This document shows, piece after piece, positions 50,799 to 60,973 of a stretch of DNA of 64,000 nucleotides. The position numbers and the translations under genes are program-made. The stretch is from Bartonella koehlerae C-29 (lineage in GTDB: Bacteria; Pseudomonadota; Alphaproteobacteria; Rhizobiales; Rhizobiaceae). The notes below the pieces were generated by a model that was given only the letters and a program-made list of their open reading frames with translations, was not told the origin of the DNA and did not search any database. Where the stretch lies: positions 1,035,295 to 1,099,294 of the forward strand of contig NZ_KL407334.1 of the NCBI RefSeq assembly GCF_000706625.1, read 5' to 3'. The number at the start of each line of letters is the position of its first letter. Positions within the stretch are counted from its first letter, which is position 1.

Positions 50799-51983
50799 GT
50801 GAGAATTAAAATATTTTTAAAGTATTTAAAACTTTTTATTTGCGTTTCTTTATTAACAGCATGTAGTACATCGCGGGCAGTGCTTTGGCATGGGATCCAT
50901 GCAACACCATCTATGATTGCAGTACAAAGGGAGGTTGAAAGTAGATCAGTACCCCCAAAAGCTATTGTTCCAGTGTATGTTGCAACAAGTCGTATGATGC
51001 AGAACAACTATTCTCAGCCTTATGGGGCAGAACGATCAAATAAAGTACACTATAATCGTGTGGATATAGGAATCCCTCAACAACACGTGAAAGGGATTGT
51101 CGAAACAAACGCGTATAAGCCTACTCATGATAAGTATTTTGCAGCAGTAGCGTTGCAAAAATATGATAATAAAGAACAGTTTAAACGGCAATTAAATGTG
51201 GCTTTAGAAAAAAAACCAAGAGGAAAAAGAGAAATTTTCCTTTTTATTCATGGTTATAATAATAATTTTGCAGATGGCACATTTCGTACAGCTCAGTTTA
51301 CATACGATTATTCCTTAAATGTGGTTACTGTGCACTATTCGTGGCCCTCTGCAGGATCAGTTCCTCTTTATATTTATGACCGTGATAGCGCTAATTTTGC
51401 ACGTGATGGACTGATAGAGCTCTTAACACTTATCAGCGAAACTAAAGCTGATCAGATTTCAGTTATTGCACATTCTATGGGCAATTTTGTTATAATGGAA
51501 GCATTTAGAACTCTAGCATTGCAAAGAAAATATAAACCTATCCAACGTATTACAAGTTTTTTAATGGCAGCGCCAGACATTGATATTGATGTGTTTGAAC
51601 GTCAACTTAATGATATTAAGAAATTACCTCAGCCAACAGCTATTTTGGTATCTCGTGCAGATAAAGCTCTCGCTGTTTCTGGACGTCTTACGGGTGGACA
51701 TCATCGTGTGGGGGATGGTTCGGATATTGAAATGTTGCGTAAAAATGGAATAGCTGTTCTTGATTTTTCTAATGTTGATGGAGGAGCACATAATGTATTT
51801 GCTTCTTCTCCAACGTTGATGGCTCTTGCTCGAGAAGGGTCTTTGGCTTCAACAATTATGCAGGGTACAGAATTATCGCCCAGTCAAGCGCTTCTTGCTG
51901 ATAGTAGTAGTGTGTTAGAAAAAACAACGCACCTTATCCTTTATACACCTTTACGTCTTTTATCCCCACTAGCTCGACGGTAA
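50799..51983 (+). CDS. DUF900 alpha/beta-hydrolase lipoprotein
   Basis: A 394-residue protein with an N-terminal lipoprotein signal (lipobox LLTAC near residue 21) and a DUF900 hydrolase domain (about 140-340). The oxyanion region FLFIHGYNNNF and the nucleophile elbow VIAHSMGNFV are present; the late GGAHNVF supplies the likely His. GTG start with GGTTGGAG upstream. Probably anchored in the envelope facing the periplasm. The substrate is unknown. It looks intact while its left neighbours are decayed. Confidence 0.82.
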   Translation: MRIKIFLKYLKLFICVSLLTACSTSRAVLWHGIHATPSMIAVQREVESRSVPPKAIVPVYVATSRMMQNNYSQPYGAERSNKVHYNRVDIGIPQQHVKGIVETNAYKPTHDKYFAAVALQKYDNKEQFKRQLNVALEKKPRGKREIFLFIHGYNNNFADGTFRTAQFTYDYSLNVVTVHYSWPSAGSVPLYIYDRDSANFARDGLIELLTLISETKADQISVIAHSMGNFVIMEAFRTLALQRKYKPIQRITSFLMAAPDIDIDVFERQLNDIKKLPQPTAILVSRADKALAVSGRLTGGHHRVGDGSDIEMLRKNGIAVLDFSNVDGGAHNVFASSPTLMALAREGSLASTIMQGTELSPSQALLADSSSVLEKTTHLILYTPLRLLSPLARR

Positions 51984-52123
51984 GTGCAAAAAGAATGAGG
52001 ACTTCCCCTAAAATATAAATAACATTGGGAACAATATTTTTTAGCACTTTCTTTAGAATGGTTTTGTAGAGTTAAAACTGAATAGTGGGATGATATAAAA
52101 AACCATTGATTAGGTAAGTTCAA

Positions 52124-52618
52124 ATGGTTGCACAAAAATGCTATGCCAGTACGCCTACATTAGTTGATTACTTATCTCATTCCGCAGTTAATTTGTTAGG
52201 TATTCATGCAATACTTTTAAAGATGAGAGAAAAGGCTATGGGGGGAGAATCAAATTTATTACGCCAAATTGATTCTACAAAAAAACAGTTAAATGAGCTA
52301 AGTTGTGCTCTTATTTTAGAATACCGCAAACGCCAAGAAAATGAGCGTTTTCTAAAGCAAATTTTGCTATCAATTTCTGATCAACTTTTCTCACTTAATA
52401 ATGATTTCAAAGAAACTGGACGCCTTTTCTTTCAGGAGATTAGAATGCTTCAATCTCAGATGCAGTGTTTTTACGAGGGTAAGGAAAGGCAGTATTTATT
52501 AAGTGAACAAGAGTCTTCTTATTCTCCATCAAAAATTGATGAAGTTATTAAGCAGTTACAAAAAGCAAGAGAAAAACTTATTATTGAAAGTCCGCATCTC
52601 TTTGAAAAAGATTGTTAA
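52124..52618 (+). CDS. uncharacterised helical protein
   Basis: A 164-residue protein with no recognised domain, signal or membrane segment. Predicted mostly helical, with coiled-coil-like stretches (LRQIDSTKKQLNELSCALIL and a C-terminal VIKQLQKAREKLI). An AGGTAAG ribosome site precedes ATG 52124 and the frame is clean, so it is likely real. It follows the DUF900 gene by 140 bases in the same direction. Function unknown. Confidence 0.6.
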   Translation: MVAQKCYASTPTLVDYLSHSAVNLLGIHAILLKMREKAMGGESNLLRQIDSTKKQLNELSCALILEYRKRQENERFLKQILLSISDQLFSLNNDFKETGRLFFQEIRMLQSQMQCFYEGKERQYLLSEQESSYSPSKIDEVIKQLQKAREKLIIESPHLFEKDC

Positions 52619-53547
52619 AGCGAAAAACAAAAAATTTTCTGAATCAAGCACGTTGATAAAAATATTTTTAGCTTAGTAGAAAATAGTGCAGCTAGATTGC
52701 AGTTGTTTTTCTCTTTTTTACAGTTCTTTACAATATCAGCTGATAGAGTATTTCAGGTGCGATTCCAACGGTAGAAAATATATTTAAACATGCTGTTCAA
52801 TTTACTGAAGAATATCTGACGGTTTTAAAGAAAATGAGAGGCAGCAGAGTTACGCATTAGTTTACAAGATTTGGCTCTCCTTAATACAGGTTCTAAAAAA
52901 TTAAAAATGATAAAACTGGACATCTTGTCATAATAAAAACTACAATCGTAATGCTTGTTTCGTATGTATAGACCGTCTCATCAATATAACATATAGCTTT
53001 GATACAGAAGAAAAAGTGGCTGTAGTTATCTTCAAATCTTCGCTCTCGGCACTTTTTTCACTGCTCATCGTGATATTTTTCTTTGATTACCCCAATATAT
53101 AGCTCTCAAAGAAGTAGAAGAGATTTATACAGTCTTTGGTGCTGAAGTCGATGGAAAAACTGAAATAGATTTGTGCAGATATTCTTGAGTGGACTTATAG
53201 CCAAAATGTAAATCAAATCATCTATGATTATGCTGCTTTGCTTACAAACAAACTTGATTTTGTGGTGAGTTATCTTATTGCTCTTATTCTAATTAGGTCG
53301 TTGAAAAGCTCAAATTTTATAGGAAGAGTTTTAGGGAAAAAACTTCTTAGGCTTTATGGAAGGCATCATGAAATACAAAACTGACAATGTTCTTACTTTC
53401 GTTTGGTGTTATTGAACAGGTTTACTCACAAAACGTTCTGACTTTGTCCGTTGATCCCCAAGCACTATCCATTCCTAAAACTGCACTTGTTGATGTACAT
53501 AGGGAGGGGGCGGATGAAAAACAGATGATAATAATGATAAATTGACT
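52619..53547. other. decayed stretch, third island
   Basis: Short readable pieces on the plus strand (for example VENIFKHAVQFTEEYLTVLK near 52780 and VEEIYTVFGAEVDGKTEIDL near 53110) are separated by stops and frame changes. They look like remains of one or two large genes that are not recognised. Confidence 0.4.
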
Positions 53548-53915
53548 ATGGAGAATGCAACAGCACTTTTGAAAAGACTAGGCTGGTTGGTTAACAAGAT
53601 CGATGGAGATAATCATATGGCAAGCTATCAATTGGTTGACCGTGAAGTATAAATTCTTTATAATAGTGGAATTACTCACAATTTCTTGCAATGTGATAAC
53701 GATTTTTAAATTAGTATTGATATTTTTACAGCTGCTTGTGAAATAACTTATCCTACGCTGAATATTTATCCGATTAAAAGCTTAATTTTGAGGTAAAAGG
53801 TTTAGAAATATTTGAAGAAGAAGTGGAAGAAGATCGTTTAAAACAAGCGCGTGATGAGGCTTTATAATAGGCAGTCGAAAAGATTAATCTTGTGCAAGAA
53901 CTATACTTTACTTCA
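53548..53915 (+). pseudogene. broken gene of unknown family
   Basis: Starting at ATG 53548 the frame reads ATALLKRLGWLVNKIDGDNH to a stop, continues in frame through two more stops (ITHNFLQCDNDF, TAACEITYPTLNIYP), then shifts to VKGLEIFEEEVEEDRLKQAR. The preserved sense over 120 codons shows a former gene; the family is not recognised. Confidence 0.4.
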
Positions 53916-54618
53916 TATTAGTGTACTGGCTTTATTGGGTGATGTTGAGACCTTTCAATTTTGTTACAACGGTTTTGCAAGTGGGGGGTATCGACACAAC
54001 GTCCAACAGATTCTTTTTTAAAGCGCACTGGCTTTAGACAAAGAAGTGACAAAATCTAGCTAACTCAGCTATGCATTGAGAAAGGGGCAAAGAGTCTTCC
54101 AACCAATTAGAGCGCTGCAGTGAAAAGTTTCTGCACTCTTTAAAAAAACTTAAGTTTATTCAAAAAAAATCCGTGATTATTTTGTTTAAACTAAGGGGAT
54201 TATAGATCATGAAATGGATGAAGAAAAGAAAGCACGACTCGATTGGGCTTTTTGAATTTAAATGTAAAAGGGTTTATCAGGAAGATAAGCTTTTGGAGCC
54301 CAAAACAATTTCTTCTTGAAAGGAAAAAGGACAACTTAGTGCAAGTACAAATGTTGAGAGAATAACGTCAGAAAAATCCTCTACTGGTATTAATTGCAGG
54401 TCTATAATGTTGTATCTTTTATAACACAAGAACAAAATTGTCCTTTAGCAGAGATTTTCCACTCATTCTATCAAGAAAAGAGCTCTTTTTATTCCTATTA
54501 ATCCAAATCTAATTCCATTGGATATCACTAAATAAGTATTTGATAAGTAGAAATGTTAATAAACAAAGACCTTCTGTAATTTGTGGAGAATAATTTGTAG
54601 ACAATTTCACGTTATCTG
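53916..54618. other. decayed stretch without a supported gene
   Basis: Stops are frequent in all frames, with only short sense-like pieces. No family is recognised. Confidence 0.4.
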
Positions 54619-55033
54619 ATGTTACAACAATTTGTTGATGTACATAGTCATGTTATCAATTTTTGTACTGCGGATAATACGGTTGATGATATAAGGATTA
54701 AAAAAGTTGAGGAAATTCTTGGTCTGCAATTCATATCGCTCTACAAGAGTTTTTTGAAAGATTATGGAGTAGAAGAAATTGACTTTAAGAAATATCCAGC
54801 ATTTACGAGATCTGCGTGGGTATTCCTTTTGGTTATATTGTTTACCGAAACTTACTCGATTTATAAAGCCAAATCAACTTTTTCTCTGTACAATTGATTT
54901 TGGTGATATATTTTACTTTGATTATTCTCAATTTCAAGATGGCAAATGCTCATTCTATCTTAAGTGTTCCTCTGGAGGTTTCCAGTATTATGCAAGTAAT
55001 TTTTATGAATTCCTTTATAAAATGAGAGAATAA
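54619..55033 (+). pseudogene. SMI1/KNR4 (SUKH)-type immunity protein remnant
   Basis: The first half reads IKKVEEILGLQFISLYKSFL then KDYGVEEIDF, the classic SMI1/KNR4 opening. A frameshift near 54815 moves the sense to a second frame with LFLCTIDFGDIFYFDYSQ and YASNFYEFLYKM, the family's C-terminal half. SUKH proteins are immunity factors for polymorphic toxins such as CDI and hemagglutinin-type exoproteins. One frame change breaks it; otherwise the sequence is well kept, suggesting recent loss. Confidence 0.58.
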
Positions 55034-55506
55034 TCTTTTTATAGCAGTTTTGCTTTTAAAGTGTAATGCTAAACTGCCATTCTTTCCTCAATAGTGGGTA
55101 AATAAGATTGCTCTCTTAATAGAAAGACAGACCAAGTCTATTATTACAAAAACGCTAAACTCAGAAAAACCAGAACGTCAGGTTTGTGAAAATGCAAAAT
55201 AGCAACAAAATTACTGGAAAACAATCTTTAAATACAGGTGAAACCTCTGAAACCATATTTATCAAAAAAATTCTGTCTTTATGGTTGACTGAGATAAAAA
55301 TAACAAAGTTGTCTCTTTAACAGATTAATACGCTATGAAAGTAGAAATAGAGAAAACAACGGCACATTGATAAACAGAAAACCGGTATGCTTTTAGTATT
55401 AACCAACAGATTCAATCATGCAACAAAAAGGAGATGGACTGGTAAATTAAAAAATTACCAAAATATCTAATTTATTGATGATAGTTTATTTTTTTAAAAG
55501 ATAAAA
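55034..55506. other. decayed stretch before tRNA-Thr
   Basis: No gene is supported. Sense-like fragments without homology occur; likely eroded coding DNA. Confidence 0.4.
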
Positions 55507-55582
<76 letters not shown>

Positions 55583-55793
55583 ATAAACGTATAGGAGTTA
55601 ACACAAACTCTTAAAAAGGAAAATAGAAAATTATTAGTTTTTGTACATATTTTTTTAAAAAAAACTTATATCATAAATTATAAAATAATCAGCTTCTCTA
55701 TTTTCTTACTATTGTTTACAGCAATGTTGTATATTATTTCCATGTTGACGTTTTATAGAAGCGCTGATGAAAGTACACCATTTTGTTATTGAA

Positions 55794-57143
55794 TTATGAA
55801 GCTAATTGGCTAGAAAGATATTTTTCTAGCCAATGGATATTATAATTACCATCTGCAATATCTTGATTGTTAATAAGATCGCGAAAAAGAGGTAATGTGG
55901 TTTTTATTCCATCAACTACAAATTCATCTAAAGCACGCTGTAAACGCATCATGCATTCTAAACGGGTACGTCCATGAACAATAAGCTTTCCAATCATGCT
56001 ATCGTAATAAGGAGGGACACAGTAACCTGAATAAGCACCTGAATCGACCCGTATTCCTAAGCCTCCAGGTGTATGAAAATGTGTAATGGTTCCTGGTGAT
56101 GGGGTAAAGTTAATAGGATCTTCCGCATTAATACGACATTCAATAGCATGACCAGAGAAACAAATATCCTCTTGTACAACCGAAAGTCTACAGCCTGATG
56201 CAATATGAATTTGTTCATGGACTAAATCTATGCCTGTAATTGCTTCAGTTACAGGATGTTCAACTTGTAAACGCGTATTCATTTCAATAAAGTAAAATTC
56301 ACCATTTTCATAAAGAAACTCAATAGTACCCGCTCCACGATATCCTAGTTGTGCACAAGCGTTTGCGACAATATCACCAATTTTTTTTCGTTCAATTTCA
56401 TTAAGTGCAGGTGAAGTTGCTTCTTCCCATATTTTTTGATGACGTCGTTGAAGTGAACAATCGCGTTCCCCTAAATGGATAGCATTCCCAGCTCCATCAC
56501 CTATAACTTGAATTTCAATATGGCGTGGCTTTTCCAGATATTTTTCGATATAAACTGCATCATCACCAAAAGCCGCTGCTGCTTCTGAACGGGTTGTTTC
56601 AAGAGCTATAGCGAACTCTTGTTCAGAGTGGACCACTTTCATACCGCGTCCGCCACCGCCGGCAGAAGCTTTAATAATAACTGGATAACCAATTTTATGA
56701 GCCGTACGCAGAGCTTCTGCTTCTTCAGTGATCGCTCCATCTGAACCAGGGACTACAGGAATTCCAAGTTTTTTAACGGTTTTTTTTGCTTCAATTTTAT
56801 CTCCCATGATGCGAATATGCGCAGCCGTTGGGCCGATGAATGTAATCTTATGGGCTTCTAGAACATCTGCAAATTTTGCATTCTCAGAAAGAAAGCCATA
56901 GCCCGGATGAACTGCATCAGCACCTGTGATCTCACAGGCAGCAATAATTTGTTGAATACTTAAATAAGAATCGCGAACTGAGGGAGGGCCAATACAGACA
57001 CTTTCGTCAGCAAGACGAACATGCATTGCATTAGCGTCAGCAGTTGAGTGAACGGCTACGGTTTTTATTCCAAGTTCTTTGCAGGCTCTCAGAACACGAA
57101 GAGCAATTTCTCCCCGATTAGCAATGAGGATTTTTCGAATCAT
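55794..57143 (-). CDS. accC: acetyl-CoA carboxylase, biotin carboxylase subunit
   Basis: A 449-residue ATP-grasp enzyme that carboxylates biotin on AccB in the first step of fatty acid synthesis. [17 protein letters not shown], the glycine-rich [13 protein letters not shown], and [14 protein letters not shown] are conserved. It follows accB by 14 bases. In other Rhizobiales aat often follows; here tRNA-Thr and decayed DNA follow. The last 15 codons lie in a perfect hairpin (see 55805-55834). Confidence 0.98.
   Translation of the reverse strand: MIRKILIANRGEIALRVLRACKELGIKTVAVHSTADANAMHVRLADESVCIGPPSVRDSYLSIQQIIAACEITGADAVHPGYGFLSENAKFADVLEAHKITFIGPTAAHIRIMGDKIEAKKTVKKLGIPVVPGSDGAITEEAEALRTAHKIGYPVIIKASAGGGGRGMKVVHSEQEFAIALETTRSEAAAAFGDDAVYIEKYLEKPRHIEIQVIGDGAGNAIHLGERDCSLQRRHQKIWEEATSPALNEIERKKIGDIVANACAQLGYRGAGTIEFLYENGEFYFIEMNTRLQVEHPVTEAITGIDLVHEQIHIASGCRLSVVQEDICFSGHAIECRINAEDPINFTPSPGTITHFHTPGGLGIRVDSGAYSGYCVPPYYDSMIGKLIVHGRTRLECMMRLQRALDEFVVDGIKTTLPLFRDLINNQDIADGNYNIHWLEKYLSSQLAS
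55805..55834 (-). repeat. 12-base-pair perfect inverted repeat in the 3' end of accC
   Basis: ATTGGCTAGAAA and TTTCTAGCCAAT flank a six-base centre, within the codons of the last residues of accC. On the minus strand no T run follows directly, so it is not a standard terminator. It could protect the mRNA 3' end or act with the downstream AT-rich stretch. Confidence 0.6.
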
Positions 57144-57157
57144 AGCTACTTCTCACC

Positions 57158-57649
57158 TTATTCAACAACAATAAGCGGTTCACCAAACTCAACGGGTTGG
57201 CCATCTTTAACAAAAATAGTGGTTACTTTGCCTGAACGTGGTGAGGGAATTTGATTCATTGTTTTCATCGCTTCAATAATAAGTAGAGTTTGTCCTTCAG
57301 AAACATTTTGCCCTATCTCTACAAAAGATTGTGCACCTGGTGAAGGTGCAAGATAGGCTGTACCAACCATTGGAGATGTGATTGCATTTTTTGATTTGTC
57401 TTCTGGTGTAGGAGTTCCAATTGTTGGTATTGGGGGAGAAGCCACAGAAACAGTAGGAGTAGAAACAGGAGCATAGATTGTTTGTTCGGGAACAGCTGTG
57501 ATATTTTGACGTGATACACAAATACGCAGTCCGCCCTGTTCAAGCTCAATATTGGTTAAATTGGTATCATTCAAAATTTCAGCAAGGTCGCGGATAATTT
57601 TCGTATCAATTGCGGTCTGTTTTACAGCGTCCATTTTTTTTGTTGCCAT
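57158..57649 (-). CDS. accB: acetyl-CoA carboxylase biotin carboxyl carrier protein
   Basis: A 163-residue BCCP with an N-terminal helical region, a Pro/Thr/Val-rich linker (about 55-90) and a C-terminal biotinyl domain with the biotin lysine in IEAMKTMNQIPS. ATG 57649 has AAGGAG about 11 bases upstream and is preferred to ATG 57685. In Rhizobiales aroQ commonly precedes accB; it is absent here, a DsbA-like gene being next. Confidence 0.96.
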   Translation of the reverse strand: MATKKMDAVKQTAIDTKIIRDLAEILNDTNLTNIELEQGGLRICVSRQNITAVPEQTIYAPVSTPTVSVASPPIPTIGTPTPEDKSKNAITSPMVGTAYLAPSPGAQSFVEIGQNVSEGQTLLIIEAMKTMNQIPSPRSGKVTTIFVKDGQPVEFGEPLIVVE

Positions 57650-57865
57650 TTTATTTCTAACTCCTTGATCAATGAAGATCGTCATTATTTAATTATTATG
57701 ACTGAATACTTAGACTACAGATGACCTTTTTTGAGGATTCTATATAATTTAAAACCAGTGTTTGCTATGCGAAATTGCACTTATAAGCTTGTTGTTAAAA
57801 AAGAGAAAGCATAAAATCACCTAATTTAGAGTATTTTAAAAGATAACGAAGTAAAGAAAGAACGT

Positions 57866-58723
57866 TCATTGCATATTTTCTATGGCTTCTTTGAGAATTT
57901 CTTCACTCATAGCTCCGATGAGTAATTTATCACCGATGATGTAAGAAGGTGTTCCCGTAATATTCAGTGTAGAAGCAATTTGAATATTTTTTTTAAAGGC
58001 GTTTTGCAGGTTAGGATCTTTTATTGCATTGCGCAGTTTTTTTTCATCTGCTCCTAATGAAACCGCTATTTTTATAGCTCTGATTTCGTTTGCACGACTC
58101 CGATGTGCTAAAAGCTCTTTGTAAAACTGAGGATATTTCTCTGGAAATTGTTTTCGAAAAGCATAAGCAACAATATGTGCTGCCATAGAATCAGATCCCA
58201 AAATTGGTAAATCTTTCATAATAACCCGTAGATCTGGATATTCTTTCATTAAGTTTTCTATGTATGAGTAAGAAATTTTACAATATCCACAATTGTAATC
58301 AAAAAAATCAACCAGCACTCTTTTACCATTTGGATTTCCCAAAACAGCATCATGAGGAGATTGAAAAATCTGCTTTTTCAATGAGTTGATAACGGAAGCC
58401 TGTTTTTTGGCATTTTGTGCACTTTGCTCTTCTAGCTTTTCCTGAAGAATAAGCTGCATTTCAATCATAATTTCTGGATTAGTGAGTAAATAATCTCTTA
58501 CAACCTTTTGAATACCGTGATCATCAATACGTGATATAATTTTTTCTCTAAGTTTAGATAAAAAGTTAGAATCTTCAAGAAGTTGTATTTTAAGATTTTC
58601 TAGTGTTTTTTCGCTTAATTTTGCGTTTGAAAAAGAAGGTGAACAGAGCAAAATACTCAATATAATTGTTATTGAAAATTTTGCAATGAGCTCCGTTTTT
58701 AGGTGTTGAGGTTGAGAGATCAT
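57866..58723 (-). CDS. DsbA-family thioredoxin-like protein
   Basis: A 285-residue periplasmic protein. A signal peptide (about 14-34), a helical N-terminal region with EMQLILQEKLEEQSAQNAKK (about 35-120), then a thioredoxin domain with active site NCGYCK (near residue 145) and the cis-Pro loop TGTPSYIIG. This is the Com1/DsbA-type layout, suggesting disulfide formation or isomerisation of envelope proteins. It lies upstream of accB, separated by about 180 bases. Confidence 0.9.
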   Translation of the reverse strand: MISQPQHLKTELIAKFSITIILSILLCSPSFSNAKLSEKTLENLKIQLLEDSNFLSKLREKIISRIDDHGIQKVVRDYLLTNPEIMIEMQLILQEKLEEQSAQNAKKQASVINSLKKQIFQSPHDAVLGNPNGKRVLVDFFDYNCGYCKISYSYIENLMKEYPDLRVIMKDLPILGSDSMAAHIVAYAFRKQFPEKYPQFYKELLAHRSRANEIRAIKIAVSLGADEKKLRNAIKDPNLQNAFKKNIQIASTLNITGTPSYIIGDKLLIGAMSEEILKEAIENMQ

Positions 58724-59083
58724 CTATATGGCTTCACATTTCTTTTGTGACATTTTCAGACTATATGAAAAATATTGCCTATGTGCAACAAAGCATTTAA
58801 CTACAGTGGAGATTTAATCGGTTATAAAAAAGACAGTAATTTTTTTCTGTAAGAAGATGTTGTGTAATGCATGTTTTGCAATGATTATGTTTTTGAAGAG
58901 CTGAAGCTTTTTCTTTTTTATCAGATGTTGTTTTCATCTTTAGATGATATCAAGGATATTTTTTGCATATTGATTGTGAAAAGAAGTACGTTAACAATTT
59001 GATTGAGAGTATTTGTATTGACTTTTTTTTGTTGTTTTATTGAGTACAGTGGAACAAACTAAATTGAATGATGAAAAAAAATT
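58724..59083. other. divergent gap between the DsbA-like gene and glpD
   Basis: About 360 bases with no gene. Promoters for both must lie here. A TTGACT hexamer near 59020 is a possible glpD -35, but no matching -10 is convincing. Confidence 0.45.
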
Positions 59084-60598
59084 ATGGAAACCGTAGCGCA
59101 TTATGACCTTTTTATTATTGGTGGAGGGATAAACGGATGTGGCTTAGCAAGGGACGCAGCGGGACGCGGATTTAAAGTGGGATTGGCTGAAATGAATGAT
59201 CTTGCATCCGGCACATCAAGTGCATCGACAAAGCTCATTCATGGTGGTCTTCGTTATCTTGAACATTATGAATTCCGGCTTGTTCGTGAAGCACTGAAAG
59301 AACGCGAGATCATTTGGCGTATGGCTCCGCATATTGTACGTCCTTTGCGTTTTCTTCTCCCTTATCATAAAAAATTACGCCCTGCTTGGATATTGCGTTT
59401 TGGACTTTTTATTTATGATTATCTCGGTAACTGGAATCAGAAATTGTGGCCTAGTAAAACGGTTAACTTTTCAAAGAATTTTTGCTCTACACTTAAGCAA
59501 GAATATCATAAAGGTTTTGAATATTCTGATGCAAGAGTAGATGATGCTCGTTTAGTGATTGCAAATGCTCGTGATGCAGAAAAGTGGGGAGCTGTAATAA
59601 AAGTGCGAACGGAAGTTCTGTCTTTAAAAAGTGAAGAAAAAAAATGGGTTGTGATTCTTCGAAATAAATTAAGCGGTAAAGAGTTTTGCATTACGGCTTC
59701 TTATGTTGCAAATATGACAGGTCCTTGGATTAATCATATTTTGACAAATGTATTAGACTGTAAAGAAAATCCACCAGTACGGCTTGTCAGAGGTTCTCAT
59801 ATTCTAGTTCCAAAGCTTTATGCTCATGATCGTGCTTATATTTTTCAAAACGGGGATGGGCGTATTCTGTTTTCCATTCCGTATCAGGAAGAGTTTACAT
59901 TGCTTGGAACCACAGATTGTGAATATCAGGGTGATCCTGCTGATGTTCATATTACCGATACAGAGATTGACTATATCTGTACAGCAGCGAGTGAATATTT
60001 TTTACAACCGGTATTGCGTGAGAGCATTGTCTGGACTTACTCTGGTGTCCGTCCTCTCTATGACGATGGTACTTCAAAAGCACAAGAAATCACGCGTGAT
60101 TATGTTTTAAAAGAAATGGGTACAGAAAGTACACCACGGATTCTTAATCTTTATGGTGGTAAGATTACAACTTATCGCAAATTAGCTGAAGATGCGATGA
60201 AATTTGTTGAAAAAGCGCTTGGCAAAAAGGGAAAACCGTGGACGGCCAACTCAACGCTTCCTGGAGGCGATTTTCCACATAACAAGCTAGATACAATCGA
60301 AAATAAAATTGCTCTTTTAGTACCAGGTTTAGATGCTTTTACATATCGCAGACTTGCAAGGTCTTATGGTTGCGAGGCGTTGAGGATATTTGCAAATGGT
60401 AAAGCAGATAAGGGAAAGAATTTTGGACATGGACTTTATGAAATAGAAGTAAAGTGGCTCATAGAAAAGGAATGGGCTAAGACGTGTGAAGATGTGTTAT
60501 GGCGCCGCTCAAAACTTGGACTTCTGTTTAACAAAAAAGAGATTGATGCTCTGACTGCTTATATGCAAAGAACAAAAGACAATGAACAAAATTTATGA
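59084..60598 (+). CDS. glpD: aerobic glycerol-3-phosphate dehydrogenase
   Basis: A 504-residue FAD enzyme that oxidises glycerol-3-phosphate to dihydroxyacetone phosphate and passes electrons to quinone. FAD motif IIGGGINGCGLARDAAGRG (residues about 10-28), SSASTKLIHGGLRYLEH, and the C-terminal domain are complete. It lets host-derived glycerol-3-phosphate be used. No glpK or glpF is near. Confidence 0.96.
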   Translation: METVAHYDLFIIGGGINGCGLARDAAGRGFKVGLAEMNDLASGTSSASTKLIHGGLRYLEHYEFRLVREALKEREIIWRMAPHIVRPLRFLLPYHKKLRPAWILRFGLFIYDYLGNWNQKLWPSKTVNFSKNFCSTLKQEYHKGFEYSDARVDDARLVIANARDAEKWGAVIKVRTEVLSLKSEEKKWVVILRNKLSGKEFCITASYVANMTGPWINHILTNVLDCKENPPVRLVRGSHILVPKLYAHDRAYIFQNGDGRILFSIPYQEEFTLLGTTDCEYQGDPADVHITDTEIDYICTAASEYFLQPVLRESIVWTYSGVRPLYDDGTSKAQEITRDYVLKEMGTESTPRILNLYGGKITTYRKLAEDAMKFVEKALGKKGKPWTANSTLPGGDFPHNKLDTIENKIALLVPGLDAFTYRRLARSYGCEALRIFANGKADKGKNFGHGLYEIEVKWLIEKEWAKTCEDVLWRRSKLGLLFNKKEIDALTAYMQRTKDNEQNL

Positions 60599-60973
60599 TC
60601 ACGTAGCTTTTAGAGAGTTTATTGAGCTTTATTTTTGCATTTGTTTACACATTAAATTAAAAAGCGCTGAAGGAGAATAAATTATTATGATGTTAATCGT
60701 GGGGCGCTTTAGTCTATTTTTATCAAATTAAAAATATCTTAGAATAATGAGCTAAATAATAAAAAGATAGGATGAGAGTGGAGATAAATACCATTCAGAG
60801 AGGTTTTTTGTCGTTTTTAAGAAGATTTTAGATCAATTAAAAAGGATAATTGGGGAGAGCATTTTTTCACCTTCAATTGATAGCAAAAAAATAATAAAAT
60901 TTTCTGCAAGATAAAAAAAATCAGATATTAATTATAAATGGGAACTCTTAAGAAAGAGAGGAGGGATGCTCCT
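60599..60973. other. gene-free stretch between glpD and dusA
   Basis: AT-rich, no gene seen. AAAAAGCGCT near 60657 and GGGGCGCTTT near 60703 could pair at a distance, but not as a tight terminator. Confidence 0.4.
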
